Source: an uncultured bacterium
GTDB lineage: Bacteria; Bacillota; Clostridia; Peptostreptococcales; Anaerovoracaceae
Direction of reading: 5' to 3'
NCBI GenBank assembly: GCA_905214225.1
Contig: CAJMLL010000008.1
Location: 1 to 61,802, forward strand
DNA length: 61,802 nt
Below the pieces are notes generated by a model. That model saw nothing but the letters and a program-made list of their open reading frames with translations, made no database searches and had not been told where the DNA came from. A program made the translations under genes and the position numbers. Positions 7,506 to 16,468 of this stretch are shown here, piece by piece. The stretch's first letter is position 1, and every line of letters begins with the position of its first letter.

Positions 7506-8882
7506 ATGAAACGTAAACAACTGAATATTGTAATGATCATGGGACTTGCTCTGTTTGCAACCTTCTTTGGAGCAGGAAACCTGATCTTCCCGCCTTATCT
7601 GGGAAGAAATGTCGGATCAAGCTGGATGACCGGGTTCATCGGTTTCTTCATCATGGATGTCGGTCTGGCAACCATGGGTGTTCTGGCCGTTGTCATGAAT
7701 CAGAAGGGCAGTATTGACGGAGTCGTTGATAAGATCGGCCATATCCCGGGTGTGATCTGTGTAACCGCGATTATCCTATGTATCGGGCCGGGACTCTGTA
7801 TCCCGAGAACTGCGGCAACCACTTATGAGCTTGGAGTCAAGACGATGATCCCGTCTATGAACCACTGGGTATTCGGAGCAGTCTTCTTTGCGATCGTCCT
7901 TGCTCTGACGATTCGTCCGAATAAAGTTGTGGATATTGTCGGAAAGTTTCTGACCCCGGTGCTGCTGGCAGTTATGGTTATCATGATTGTCAAAGGAATT
8001 GTCGCACCGATTGGACATCCAGTTCATATTGGAGGAGAGGTTCCGTTAAAGGAAGGCATGCTGTCTGGATATCAGACGATGGACGGAATCGGCGGCATGC
8101 TGATGACACTGATGCTGATTACTGCTGCAAAAGGGTATGGATATACGGATAAAAAGTCGGTTTCCAGTCTGATCGCAAAAGCCGGAATCGTTTCCGGTGT
8201 TCTCCTGATGCTTGTCTACGGCGGACTGACCTTCCTGGGAGCAACCACATCGGGAAACAGCGCATTTGCAGGACTTGAAGAGGCACCGCTTCTGGTTGCC
8301 ATCACCAACCGACTGATGGGAGGAGCCGGAGTAGGAATTCTGGCAGTTATCGTCTTCCTGGCCTGCCTGACCACAGCAATCGGACTGACTTCAGTAGCCG
8401 GAAACTATTTTGAGGAGCTGAGCGGCGGAAGACTGAAATATTCCCATCTGGTCGTTGCGATGACGATTTTCAGCTATCTGTTCTCTAATGTCGGACTGAC
8501 AAAAATCATCAGTATTTCAGCTCCGATTCTTCAGATTATGTACCCGACTGTTCTGGTTCTTGTTCTGATGTCCTTCTTTGAGAAGGTGATTAAAGATCGT
8601 ATGACCACCGGTTTTGCCGCTTACACAGCACTGGTTTATGAAATTCTGGCACTTGCGGCATCGATGGGTGCGCCGTTTGGATTTGTCAACAGTCTGCCCC
8701 TGTCAAAATTCGGCCTTGGCTGGATCCTTCCTGCACTGATCGGAGGGGTGGTCGGATCATTTTTCCATGGAAAACACTATGCAGAAACGATTGCAGAGCT
8801 TGACAGCGCATCTGGAAAAAAGCAGTATAGAAAGCCTGCTTCCGATGATGAGATGAAAAAGAATAAACGTGAAGCAGTGTAA
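7506..8882 (+). CDS. brnQ: BrnQ-type branched-chain amino acid:cation symporter
   Basis: This 458-residue membrane protein of the LIVCS family has about 12 spans. It opens with the family hallmark GLALFATFFGAGNLIFPPYLGRNVG and has LLITAAKGYGY-like and LACLTTAIGLTSVAGNYF segments further on. Members take up leucine, isoleucine and valine with sodium or protons. GAAAGGA precedes the ATG. It lies 140 bases after the aminotransferase, and the pair could feed oxidative branched-chain amino acid fermentation. A hydrophilic Lys/Glu-rich tail (about 425-458) faces the cytoplasm by inference. Confidence 0.93.
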   Translation: MKRKQLNIVMIMGLALFATFFGAGNLIFPPYLGRNVGSSWMTGFIGFFIMDVGLATMGVLAVVMNQKGSIDGVVDKIGHIPGVICVTAIILCIGPGLCIPRTAATTYELGVKTMIPSMNHWVFGAVFFAIVLALTIRPNKVVDIVGKFLTPVLLAVMVIMIVKGIVAPIGHPVHIGGEVPLKEGMLSGYQTMDGIGGMLMTLMLITAAKGYGYTDKKSVSSLIAKAGIVSGVLLMLVYGGLTFLGATTSGNSAFAGLEEAPLLVAITNRLMGGAGVGILAVIVFLACLTTAIGLTSVAGNYFEELSGGRLKYSHLVVAMTIFSYLFSNVGLTKIISISAPILQIMYPTVLVLVLMSFFEKVIKDRMTTGFAAYTALVYEILALAASMGAPFGFVNSLPLSKFGLGWILPALIGGVVGSFFHGKHYAETIAELDSASGKKQYRKPASDDEMKKNKREAV

Positions 8883-8969
8883 AAGACAATAAAACAGACC
8901 CGTCAGTTTCTGTTTCCGGAAACCTGAACGTACAGACGGCAGTTTATGCGGACAGCAGAGATGGCGGAA

Positions 8970-9052
8970 GTGAAAAGCGGGAGTGAAAAGCGGGAGATTC
9001 GTGAACATGCGGAAGAGCATGAAGGCACCGGATCGCCCGCTCTTTTTTCACC
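8970..9052 (+). terminator. Tandem repeat plus terminator after brnQ
   Basis: GTGAAAAGCGGGA occurs twice in perfect tandem (8970-8982 and 8983-8995). Either copy can pair with the CCCGCTCTTTTTTCAC stretch near 9035-9051 to form a terminator-like stem with a T run. The duplication gives two alternative 5' arms. Confidence 0.55.
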
Positions 9053-9089
9053 TTGAACGTTGTTTTTTGTCGTAAGAGGATAAATAAGG

Positions 9090-9118
9090 TTGAGAATATT
9101 AGCTCATCATGCTAAAAT
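9090..9118 (+). promoter_or_regulatory. Promoter of the TetR/dapB-like operon
   Basis: TTGAGA at 9090-9095 and TAAAAT at 9113-9118 are spaced by 17 bases, directly before the TetR-type gene. Confidence 0.7.
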
Positions 9119-9142
9119 TCTGACATGAGGAGGCTGATTGAC

Positions 9143-9751
9143 ATGGAAAAACGTGGGACAAGCAGGGGGCGGCAGGCGGAACGGATGCGGCAGCAGATTC
9201 AGCAGGCAGCGCTTGAGTTATTCAACCGCTATGGATTTGACCATGTCTCGATGGCCGATATCGCGAAGGCTGCCGGCTGTTCGACAGGTAATATTTATCA
9301 CTATTTCCCGAATAAGGAAGCGCTGACAACGCAGATGACGACCTTCGTGGATGAGCGCTACGCGGAGTACGAGAAGGAGTATCTGACGGACACATCACGC
9401 AGCTGGCGTGAAAAACTTCTGAATTTTATCGGCTGTTCTCTTCTGGACAGTGTGAGCGACCAGGTGCTTTACTCCTGCTTTATTTACGGTCTGAAGAAAC
9501 CGGAACACGGGGCGCTGAAAATCAGTGAACGCCGAGTCTGGATCAGGCTGCTGCATGAACTGGTCAGAGGCTGTCAGGAGGAAGGAAGCATCGCCAGAAC
9601 GTACGATGAAGATGAGATTGTTCACGATCTGGTGATTCTGCACCGGGGAATTCTGTTCGAATGGCGGATCGATGAAGAAAAGTTCGATTTGCAGGAAAAA
9701 GGCCGCAGTCTGGGGGAAATATTTCTCCGGGGTCTTGAGGCAGATAAATAG
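9143..9751 (+). CDS. TetR/AcrR-family regulator
   Basis: This 202-residue protein has a classic TetR DNA-binding domain at the N terminus (AALELFNRYGFDHVSMADIAKAAGCSTGNIYHYFPNKEAL in the first about 65 residues) and a divergent helical ligand domain. The start at 9143 follows GAGGAGG by nine bases, and an in-frame ATG at 9125 actually overlaps that site. It leads a four-gene group with the DapB-like reductase, lipoamide dehydrogenase and DUF6506 genes and probably controls them. The ligand is unknown. Confidence 0.9.
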   Translation: MEKRGTSRGRQAERMRQQIQQAALELFNRYGFDHVSMADIAKAAGCSTGNIYHYFPNKEALTTQMTTFVDERYAEYEKEYLTDTSRSWREKLLNFIGCSLLDSVSDQVLYSCFIYGLKKPEHGALKISERRVWIRLLHELVRGCQEEGSIARTYDEDEIVHDLVILHRGILFEWRIDEEKFDLQEKGRSLGEIFLRGLEADK

Positions 9752-9804
9752 AACATGAAAATAAATTTCTGAATATATATTAAAATATGACATGGAGGCT
9801 GAAC

Positions 9805-10602
9805 ATGAAACTGATCATTATTGCGCCAAGGGGGAAAATGGGAAGACTGGTCACGGCATCAGCGGACGCGCGTGAAGGTGTGGACATCGTCGCGGGCGTT
9901 GCACCTTCCGGAAGGGACTATGTCGGACAGGACATCGGCATCGCCTCAGGACTTGGGAAAGAAATCGGCGCTCCGGTCGTTGACGACCTTGAAGCTGTCA
10001 TTGACCAGTGCGATGCGATTATTGATTTTTCAACGGTTGAGCAGGGAATGAGGACGCTTGCATCTGCGAGGAAGCATAAGAAAGCGCTTCTTACCGGAAC
10101 GACTGGATTCTCTGATGAACAGCGAAAGGCTTTTTCTGATGCGGCGGCAGAGATTCCGGTGATGCTGGCGGCCAACCCTTCTATGCAGGTGAATCTGCTC
10201 TACCGGCTTCTGGAAATGGCGGCAAAAGCGATCGGTGATTCCACAGATATTGAAGTTGTGGACATGCACGACAGAAATAAGCTGGATGCGCCGAGCGGAA
10301 CCGCCAGTGAAATCGGTGAGCTTCTCTGCAATGCGCTTGGAAAATCCATGAAGGAGGATGCCGTTTATGGGCATGTCGGAGAGGGACGCAGAGAAGAAGG
10401 TTCGATTGCCTTTCATTCCATCCGCGGCGGCGACTGGCCGAGCAGCCATACTGTCTATTTTATCGGAAACGGAGAGCGGCTGGAGATCACACACCATGCT
10501 GTAAACTGGAAATGTTTTGCAGAGGGGGCGGTCACGGGAGTCCTGTATCTGACCGGAAAAAGGCCGGGTGCCTACACGATGCAGGACTGTCTGGGATTAT
10601 AG
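9805..10602 (+). CDS. dapB: DapB-type 4-hydroxy-tetrahydrodipicolinate reductase (atypical active site)
   Basis: This 265-residue protein has a Rossmann N terminus (PRGKMGRLV), a TGTTGFS loop and the substrate motif KLDAPSGTASEIGELL, all standard for DapB of the lysine/diaminopimelate path. The usual EAHHxxK active-site string appears as VDMHDRNK, so the second His of the pair is Asp while the first His and the Lys remain. GGAGG precedes the chosen start by six bases. No other lysine genes are nearby; it sits between a TetR gene and a lipoamide dehydrogenase gene. It may be true DapB or a DapB-like dehydrogenase with another substrate. Confidence 0.75.
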   Translation: MKLIIIAPRGKMGRLVTASADAREGVDIVAGVAPSGRDYVGQDIGIASGLGKEIGAPVVDDLEAVIDQCDAIIDFSTVEQGMRTLASARKHKKALLTGTTGFSDEQRKAFSDAAAEIPVMLAANPSMQVNLLYRLLEMAAKAIGDSTDIEVVDMHDRNKLDAPSGTASEIGELLCNALGKSMKEDAVYGHVGEGRREEGSIAFHSIRGGDWPSSHTVYFIGNGERLEITHHAVNWKCFAEGAVTGVLYLTGKRPGAYTMQDCLGL

Positions 10603-10641
10603 AGTATGTAAAGTTACAGGAGAAGTAAGGAGGAGAACGTA

Positions 10642-12078
10642 ATGGCAGAGGAAAAGAAGAGCATTCTGGTCATTGGAGGCGGTCCGGGCGGCTATATTGC
10701 AGCCATTCGCGCGGCGCAGCTCGGCGCGGAGGTTACCGTTGTTGAGAAGGACAAGCTCGGCGGGACCTGCCTGAATGTAGGATGCATTCCGACCAAGTGT
10801 CTGCTGCACAGCGCAGAGGTTTTCAGCGAAGTGAAAAACTGTAAATCACAGGGAATCAAGGTTTCTGACGTGGAGCTCGATTTTCCTTCGGTCATTAAGC
10901 AGAAAACCCGAATTTCAAGAAAACTGGTTGCCGGAGTAAAGAGCCTGCTCCGTGCCAACAAGGTTACAGTGATCACAGGCTCAGCCCGTTTTACCGGTCC
11001 GAAGAAAATCGAAGTTACAGAGAAGGACGGCAGCAGGACGGAAATGACACCGGATGATATCATCCTTGCAACGGGTTCCGTCAATGTCGTACCTCCAATT
11101 CCGGGTCTTCAGGATAATCCGGCCTGCGTCGATTCTACAGGCGCACTGTCGCTGAAGGAGCTTCCGGAATCCATGATTGTCATCGGCGGCGGAGTGGTTG
11201 GTCTGGAACTGGCCTGCGCATATGCCCAGTTCGGAACCAGAATCACTGTCATCGAGGCACTGGATCACATTCTTCCGATGCTGGACGGAGAAATCACCGA
11301 AATCGCGGCCGCCCAGATGAAGAAGATGGGCATGAAATTCCATCTGGAATGCCCGGTAGAAGAAGTCCGAAGCACTGAGGACGGCGGGGCAGAAGTCATC
11401 TGCCTGAATAAGCAGACCGGACAAAAAGAATCCTTCAAGGCAGAAAAGGTGCTGACGGCAATCGGAAGAAAAGCCTGTGTCGACACACTGGATCTGGAGA
11501 AGAGCGGAATCGCTTTCGACAAAGGTGGAATTGAAGTGGATGACCGCATGCAGACGAATGTTCCGGGCATTTACGCCATCGGCGACTGCGTAAAAGGCAG
11601 AACCCGCCTGGCGCATACCGCTTCCGTCATGGGGGAAATCGCAGCCGAAAACATCATGGGACAGCATCAGCTTTACGATGAGAAAACCAATGTCACTTGT
11701 GTATATGTAGAGCCAGAGGCTGCAGCTGTCGGTCTGACCGAAGAGCAGTGCAGAGCGCAGAATCTGAATTATAAGGTGGGGCGGTTCCCGCTTGTAGCCA
11801 ACGGAAAATCCGTGATTCTGAACGGAGGCGTGGGCAGCGTAAAAATCATCGCAGATGCAGAAACAGAGAAAATCCTGGGCGTCCATATGATCGGACCGAG
11901 AGCCAGCGACCTGATTGCAGAAGGCGCTCTGGCCATCCGCATGGGAGCGGCTGTGGATGATCTGATCAGCACGATTCATTCTCACCCGACCGTTTCTGAA
12001 TCTGTCCGCGAGGCGGCACTGGACCTTCAGGGAAGAGTGCTGAACATGCCGCCGGCAGTACCAAAGAAGAAAAAATAA
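10642..12078 (+). CDS. lpdA: Dihydrolipoyl dehydrogenase (E3)
   Basis: This 478-residue FAD enzyme has an N-terminal dinucleotide fold (GGGPGGYIAAIRAAQLGA), the redox-active disulfide in GGTCLNVGCIPTK, a second nucleotide fold (IGGGVVGLELA), YAIGDC for FAD, and the C-terminal interface IHSHPTVSE with the catalytic His. It reoxidises dihydrolipoamide with NAD+ in 2-oxoacid dehydrogenases or the glycine cleavage system. No E1/E2 or gcv genes are adjacent, so its partner complex lies elsewhere. AAGGAGGAG precedes the ATG. It is 39 bases after the DapB-like gene. Confidence 0.94.
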   Translation: MAEEKKSILVIGGGPGGYIAAIRAAQLGAEVTVVEKDKLGGTCLNVGCIPTKCLLHSAEVFSEVKNCKSQGIKVSDVELDFPSVIKQKTRISRKLVAGVKSLLRANKVTVITGSARFTGPKKIEVTEKDGSRTEMTPDDIILATGSVNVVPPIPGLQDNPACVDSTGALSLKELPESMIVIGGGVVGLELACAYAQFGTRITVIEALDHILPMLDGEITEIAAAQMKKMGMKFHLECPVEEVRSTEDGGAEVICLNKQTGQKESFKAEKVLTAIGRKACVDTLDLEKSGIAFDKGGIEVDDRMQTNVPGIYAIGDCVKGRTRLAHTASVMGEIAAENIMGQHQLYDEKTNVTCVYVEPEAAAVGLTEEQCRAQNLNYKVGRFPLVANGKSVILNGGVGSVKIIADAETEKILGVHMIGPRASDLIAEGALAIRMGAAVDDLISTIHSHPTVSESVREAALDLQGRVLNMPPAVPKKKK

Positions 12079-12112
12079 AGTTTTTATCAAATAACAGAAA
12101 GGGGTAATGGAC

Positions 12113-12412
12113 ATGTTTGAAGCAGGATTTATTTATGTATTTCCGGGACTGGATCCGGAGGAGCAGAAGGCGCAGATTCCTTCTGAGAAAATTAATATGA
12201 ACGTCATTGGTGTCAGTAACTATGATCAGGCGGAAAAGGCGGCGAAAGAACTCGTTGCAAAAGGCTGCACGGCGATCGAGCTGTGCGCTGGCTTTGGCGT
12301 TGAAGGTCTCGCCAGAATCAAGAAGGCTGTCGGCCCGGACATTGCTGTCGGAGCCGTCCGCTTTGACTTCCATCCGGGACTCGACTTCAAGAGCGGAGAC
12401 GATGTATTTTAG
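12113..12412 (+). CDS. DUF6506-family small protein
   Basis: This 99-residue soluble protein has the pattern AGFIYVFPGLDPE ... VIGVSNYDQAEKAAKELVAKGCTAIELCAGFGVEGLARIKKAVG...VGAVRFDFHPG, which I recognise as DUF6506. The first of two close ATGs (12107) is only two bases from AAGGGG, so the second at 12113 is preferred. The alternating strand/helix pattern suggests a small alpha/beta fold. It ends the TetR operon before a terminator at 12435. Function is unknown. Confidence 0.75.
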   Translation: MFEAGFIYVFPGLDPEEQKAQIPSEKINMNVIGVSNYDQAEKAAKELVAKGCTAIELCAGFGVEGLARIKKAVGPDIAVGAVRFDFHPGLDFKSGDDVF

Positions 12413-12434
12413 AATAGAACCATAATAAGAAGGA

Positions 12435-12478
12435 GCGCTGCTGGATCAAATGTAATGTTTGATGCTGCGGCGTTTTTT
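12435..12478 (+). terminator. Terminator of the dapB-like/lpd/DUF6506 operon
   Basis: A stem with arms around GCGCTGC-GATCAAA and TTTGAT-GCTGCGGCG is followed by six T residues, about 25 bases after the DUF6506 stop. Confidence 0.7.
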
Positions 12479-12668
12479 AATATATAGAACATAGATCATA
12501 ATTGAATACTACTAATTTTCAGGGTTGACTGAATATTGCTACTTGGATATACTTTGGTATAGAGCAGGTATACTGTGATGAGAAATCAATCTTTTTTGAA
12601 AGTAGATGACTCTTAAGATGGTACTTAAAATTGTGATAATGTGATATTTAAACAATGAAAGAGAGGAT

Positions 12669-13046
12669 ATGAAGCAACAAATGGGTAATTTATCGAGAAT
12701 GCAGGGATCCCCCTGGCATGTAGAACGTATGGAACGCGGAGACGGGGACAAGAGACGTCATCGCAGCAGATGCGTTCATTATCATAAGCAAGAAAAACAC
12801 TGTGACTACTATCATGGCACGTGCTTCGGATCAGCCCATTGCGGACATTACAAAGAAGGTAATAGTAGGAATAAGAAATTTGTTGATTCGGTCAGAAAAG
12901 AGAATGATCAAGTGAAGAAAAACGACGTGTCGGGATCTGGAATAACGAGTATAACGAGTATTGAGATGTTTGGAGTACGCACGGGTACGGAGGAAACCCC
13001 GTTTGTTAAACGATATAGCAAAGTAACATTTCAAAGAAGGTGTTAA
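12669..13046 (+). CDS. Small Cys/His-rich protein upstream of MEMO-AMMECR1
   Basis: This 125-residue protein has a metal-site-like core at residues 35-61 (C35, C45, C52, C58 with interspersed His: CVHYHKQEKHCDYY, then TCFGSAHCGHY). I have no named family for it. The spacing CX9CX6CX5C fits a small zinc knuckle. Its stop lies one base before the ATG of the MEMO-AMMECR1 fusion gene, a coupling that supports real translation. The C-terminal half is Lys/Ser/Thr-rich without clear features. A GAGAGG lies very close to the first ATG, so a slightly later Met may be the true start. Confidence 0.6.
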   Translation: MKQQMGNLSRMQGSPWHVERMERGDGDKRRHRSRCVHYHKQEKHCDYYHGTCFGSAHCGHYKEGNSRNKKFVDSVRKENDQVKKNDVSGSGITSITSIEMFGVRTGTEETPFVKRYSKVTFQRRC

Positions 13047-13047
13047 C

Positions 13048-14436
13048 ATGTCCATTATTGGTGCATTCATGGTTCCCCATCCGCCGATTATTCTTGCAGA
13101 GGTCGGCAGAGGAGAGGAACATAAGATTCAGAAGACTTTGGATGCGTATATGCAGGCGGCGCGGGAGATCGCAGATCTGGATCCGGAAACCATTGTGATT
13201 TCTTCTCCGCATAATGCCATGTATTACGATTATTTCAATATATCCGCCGGAGAGCGGGCATACGGGGATTTCAGCCAGTTTCGCGCCCCGCAGGTCAGTT
13301 TCGATGTGAAATACGATGCGCAGATAATACAGTCTATCTGCAGTCAGGCAGAACAGGAGCATTTTCCTGCCGGGACGCTCGGCACGCAGAGCGAACTTGA
13401 TCACGGCTTCATGATTCCGCTGTATTTTCTGAAGCAGCAGGGATTTACGGATTTTGATACCGTTCGGATCGGCCTTTCCGGGATGCCACTGAAAGACCAT
13501 TACCGCCTCGGCATGATGGTGAAACAGGCGGCAGAAGAGACCGGAAAACGTGTCGTCTACATTGCCAGCGGCGACCTTTCCCACAAGACCCGCGCAGAGG
13601 GTCCTTATGGTTATGATCCGCACGGCCCGGAGTACGACAGAAGGATCATGGACGTCATGGGAAGAGCGGCGTTCGGTGAACTGTTTGATTTCTCCGATGT
13701 ATTCTGCGAGCAGGCGGCGGAATGTGGGCACCGCTCCTTTGTTATGATGGCGGGCGCCCTGGACCGGACAAAAGTTGAAGCTGCAAGGCTGTCTCATGAA
13801 GATGTATTTGGCGTTGGCTACGGGGTATGCACTTACAAAGTTCTGGGGGAGGATCCGTCGCGCAATTTTCTTGACCGGCAGGAAGAGAAAGAAAGCGAGC
13901 GGCTTGCAGAAAAGAAGGCTGCCGAGGATTCGTACGTCCGTCTTGCGAGAGCGTCTGTGGAAAGCTGGGTTTCCACGCATCAGAAGATGCAGCTTCCAGA
14001 TTCCCTGGAAGAAGGGCTGAAAAACCGCCGGGCAGGCGCCTTTGTCACCCTGCATAAGGATGGACGCCTGCGCGGCTGCATCGGCACGATCCTTCCGGTC
14101 AGAGACAGCCTCGCAGAGGAAATCATAGAAAACGGCATCAGCGCTTGCTCCAGAGACCCACGCTTCCCGGCAGTCGAGCCTTCTGAGTTGCCTGAGCTGG
14201 AATACAGCGTTGACGTTCTGGGCGAGCCGGAGCCGATTGAGTCAAAGGACCAGCTGGATGTAAAGAAATACGGAGTGATCGTCAGCAAGGGCGGAAGAAG
14301 GGGACTTCTCCTTCCGAATCTTGACGGGGTCGACACAGTAGACCAGCAGATTGCCATCGCAAAAGAAAAAGCCGGAATCGGAAAGCGGGAACACGGTGTA
14401 CAACTGGAGCGTTTTCAGGTCGTCCGCCATTACTAA
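13048..14436 (+). CDS. AmmeMemoRadiSam system protein: MEMO-like domain fused to AMMECR1 domain
   Basis: Of 462 residues, the first about 265 match the MEMO/class III extradiol dioxygenase-like fold (GAFMVPHPPIILAEVGRG at the start, ISSPHNAMYYDYF, and ASGDLSHKTRAEGPYGYDPHGPEYD with candidate metal His residues). Residues about 290-462 match AMMECR1 (VTLHKDGRLRGCIGTILPVR, SRDPRFPAV, GLLLPNLDGVDT). The two domains are separate genes in many genomes. The partner radical SAM enzyme follows at 14648, so this is the AmmeMemoRadiSam set. Its biochemical role is not established as far as I know. Confidence 0.92.
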   Translation: MSIIGAFMVPHPPIILAEVGRGEEHKIQKTLDAYMQAAREIADLDPETIVISSPHNAMYYDYFNISAGERAYGDFSQFRAPQVSFDVKYDAQIIQSICSQAEQEHFPAGTLGTQSELDHGFMIPLYFLKQQGFTDFDTVRIGLSGMPLKDHYRLGMMVKQAAEETGKRVVYIASGDLSHKTRAEGPYGYDPHGPEYDRRIMDVMGRAAFGELFDFSDVFCEQAAECGHRSFVMMAGALDRTKVEAARLSHEDVFGVGYGVCTYKVLGEDPSRNFLDRQEEKESERLAEKKAAEDSYVRLARASVESWVSTHQKMQLPDSLEEGLKNRRAGAFVTLHKDGRLRGCIGTILPVRDSLAEEIIENGISACSRDPRFPAVEPSELPELEYSVDVLGEPEPIESKDQLDVKKYGVIVSKGGRRGLLLPNLDGVDTVDQQIAIAKEKAGIGKREHGVQLERFQVVRHY

Positions 14437-14440
14437 TCTG

Positions 14441-14581
14441 CAATCCCGAAGAACAAGAGTAGGCAAACTTCGGGAATTGCGCAGAAAGAAGCCGGTTCCC
14501 GAAGTCAAAGATAAAAGTTCGGGAACCTTCGATTTATAACCGCGATCCCGAAAATTAAGAGACAGTTCTTTCGAGATCGCG
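14441..14581 (+). repeat. Array of three evenly spaced hairpins sharing a TCCCGAA core
   Basis: Hairpin 1 pairs 14441-14451 with 14468-14479; hairpin 2 pairs 14494-14503 with 14518-14527 as a perfect 10-bp stem GGTTCCCGAA/TTCGGGAACC; hairpin 3 pairs 14541-14553 with 14569-14581 with one mismatch. The 5' arms recur about every 51 bases, and each contains TCCCGAA. None has a clear T run. The array lies between the MEMO-AMMECR1 and radical SAM genes and may be an RNA processing or binding element. Confidence 0.75.
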
Positions 14582-14647
14582 GGTTTTGGGTATCGGGATT
14601 CAGAACTTAAGTTTACAAGAATAATATTATGGAAAGGATTGAGGCTG

Positions 14648-15484
14648 ATGAAATGTGAGGTTTGTTTTCATCACTGTGAGCTGGAAGACGGACAGATCGG
14701 ATTCTGTCGGGCCAGGAAGTGCGCCGGCGGCAGAATCCGGTCTGTGAATTATGGGAAACTGACAGCGCTGGCGCTTGATCCGGTTGAAAAAAAGCCGCTT
14801 CAGAGATTCTGTCCGGGCAGCATGATCCTGTCATGCGGCAGCTACGGATGCAATCTTGCCTGTTCTTTTTGTCAGAACTATGAAATCTCCATGGCGGGCG
14901 AAGAAAACAGCAGAACGGAATATCTGCCGCCGGAAAAACTTGTAAAACTGGCGGAGCAGCTTGTGCCGCGGGGAAATATCGGGATTGCTTTTACCTATAA
15001 TGAGCCGCTGGTCGGATATGAATATGTGAGGGATGCGGCAGAGCTGGCGCGTGGGAAGGGATTGAAAACTGTGCTGGTGACGAACGGGACAGCAGAGATT
15101 CCAGTGCTGGAGGAGGTTTTGCCGTATATTGACGCGATGAATATTGATCTGAAGGGATTTACGGAGGAGTATTATTCCAGGAACTGCAGGGGAAGTCTTT
15201 CGCAGGTAAAGGCGTTTATTGAGCGGGCGTGCATGGACTGCCATGTGGAGCTGACGACGCTGATTGTACCTGCGGAAAATGATGCGGAAGAAGAAATGGA
15301 GCAGGAGGCGGCATGGATTGCGTCGTTAAATGGAGGCAGAGGAAAAGAAATTCCGCTGCATGTAACCAGATTTTTCCCGCGTTACCACATGTCAGACCTT
15401 CGGCCGACACCGGTGAGAACGGTGTATCATCTCGCGGAGATTGCACGGAAGAGCTTGAAGTATGTATATACGGGGAATTGCTGA
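14648..15484 (+). CDS. amrS: AmmeMemoRadiSam system radical SAM enzyme
   Basis: This 278-residue protein begins with a Cys-rich segment (CEVCFHHCELEDGQIGFCRAR) and then has the radical SAM cluster motif CNLACSFC in CGSYGCNLACSFCQNYEIS. IAFTYNEPLVGYEY and DLKGFTEEYY follow as in AmmeMemoRadiSam and PflA-like activases. The ATG at 14648 has AAAGGA nine bases upstream; a TTG at 14639 is also in frame. It is separated from its partner gene by the three-hairpin array. Substrate unknown; it may modify a protein or a small molecule with its MEMO-AMMECR1 partner. Confidence 0.9.
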   Translation: MKCEVCFHHCELEDGQIGFCRARKCAGGRIRSVNYGKLTALALDPVEKKPLQRFCPGSMILSCGSYGCNLACSFCQNYEISMAGEENSRTEYLPPEKLVKLAEQLVPRGNIGIAFTYNEPLVGYEYVRDAAELARGKGLKTVLVTNGTAEIPVLEEVLPYIDAMNIDLKGFTEEYYSRNCRGSLSQVKAFIERACMDCHVELTTLIVPAENDAEEEMEQEAAWIASLNGGRGKEIPLHVTRFFPRYHMSDLRPTPVRTVYHLAEIARKSLKYVYTGNC

Positions 15485-15594
15485 TGCAATGAATATGTGG
15501 TTGTGCAGATACCCGGGAACTGGTAAAATGACAGAAAACAGGGAAAATTAGGAGATTACGGACAATAAATTGGACTAAATGAGGATGTTTTGCG

Positions 15595-16467
15595 ATGGAT
15601 ATTCAGAAAGTAAAGGTATATCTCTGTGCGATTGACCGGGGTAGTCTGTCGAAGGCGGCGCGGGCGTTCGGCTACACGCCGTCCGGGGTCAGTCATATGA
15701 TGCAGGCGCTGGAAGATGACGTGGGATTTCCGCTTTTTGTGAGGACCAAGAGGGGAATCCTTCCGACTGACGATGCACTGCGGGTTCTTCCCGGACTGAG
15801 AAAACTCTGTGCGCAGCATGATGCAGTAGAGCTGCAGGCGGAGGAAATCCGGGATATGGACAGGGGCGCGGTGAATATTGCGTCGTATTCCAGTATCGCG
15901 AGTCAGCTCCTGCCTAAGGTCGTCGCTGCGTTTCACCGGGATTTTCCGAATATTAAAATCAATATTCGCGAGGGCGTATGGCAGGAGGTATCTAATTATC
16001 TAATCGAAAAGTGGGCGGATCTCGGGTTTTACAGCTACCGTCCGACGATCCGGAGCAGATGGGTGCCGCTGATGCAGGACCGGATGATGGTGGCCCTTCC
16101 GCCGAACCATCCGCTGGCGGACCGAGAATCGGTATCTCTGGAAGAGCTGAAAGATGAAACGTTCATTATGCCGGCGTTTGGAATGGATCTGGATGTTATG
16201 GATGTTATGAAAGATGCAGATATAAAGCTGAACAGCATGATTACCACGCTTGAAAATTATTCTGCGATCGGTCTTGTAGAGGAGGGTGCCGGAATTCTCA
16301 TTACTCAGGAATTGGTGACACGGGGAAGAACCAACCGTATCCGGCTTCTTCCGCTTAATCCGCCGATGGAAATTGAACTGGGCGTATCCGTCCCGATGGC
16401 ATCCGAAATGAGGCCGCAGGTGAGAACTTTTGTGCGGTACGCAAAAGAAATGATTACAGATATGTAA
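15595..16467 (+). CDS. LysR-family transcriptional regulator
   Basis: This 290-residue protein has an N-terminal winged helix (AIDRGSLSKAARAFGYTPSGVSHMMQALEDDVGFPLFVRTKRG) and a periplasmic-binding-like effector domain from about residue 92. It is the full usual length. The neighbouring target is unclear: the AmmeMemoRadiSam genes lie upstream on the same strand and the grd cluster lies 300 bases downstream. LysR regulators more often control divergent genes, and none is present here. Confidence 0.92.
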   Translation: MDIQKVKVYLCAIDRGSLSKAARAFGYTPSGVSHMMQALEDDVGFPLFVRTKRGILPTDDALRVLPGLRKLCAQHDAVELQAEEIRDMDRGAVNIASYSSIASQLLPKVVAAFHRDFPNIKINIREGVWQEVSNYLIEKWADLGFYSYRPTIRSRWVPLMQDRMMVALPPNHPLADRESVSLEELKDETFIMPAFGMDLDVMDVMKDADIKLNSMITTLENYSAIGLVEEGAGILITQELVTRGRTNRIRLLPLNPPMEIELGVSVPMASEMRPQVRTFVRYAKEMITDM

Positions 16468-16468
16468 T

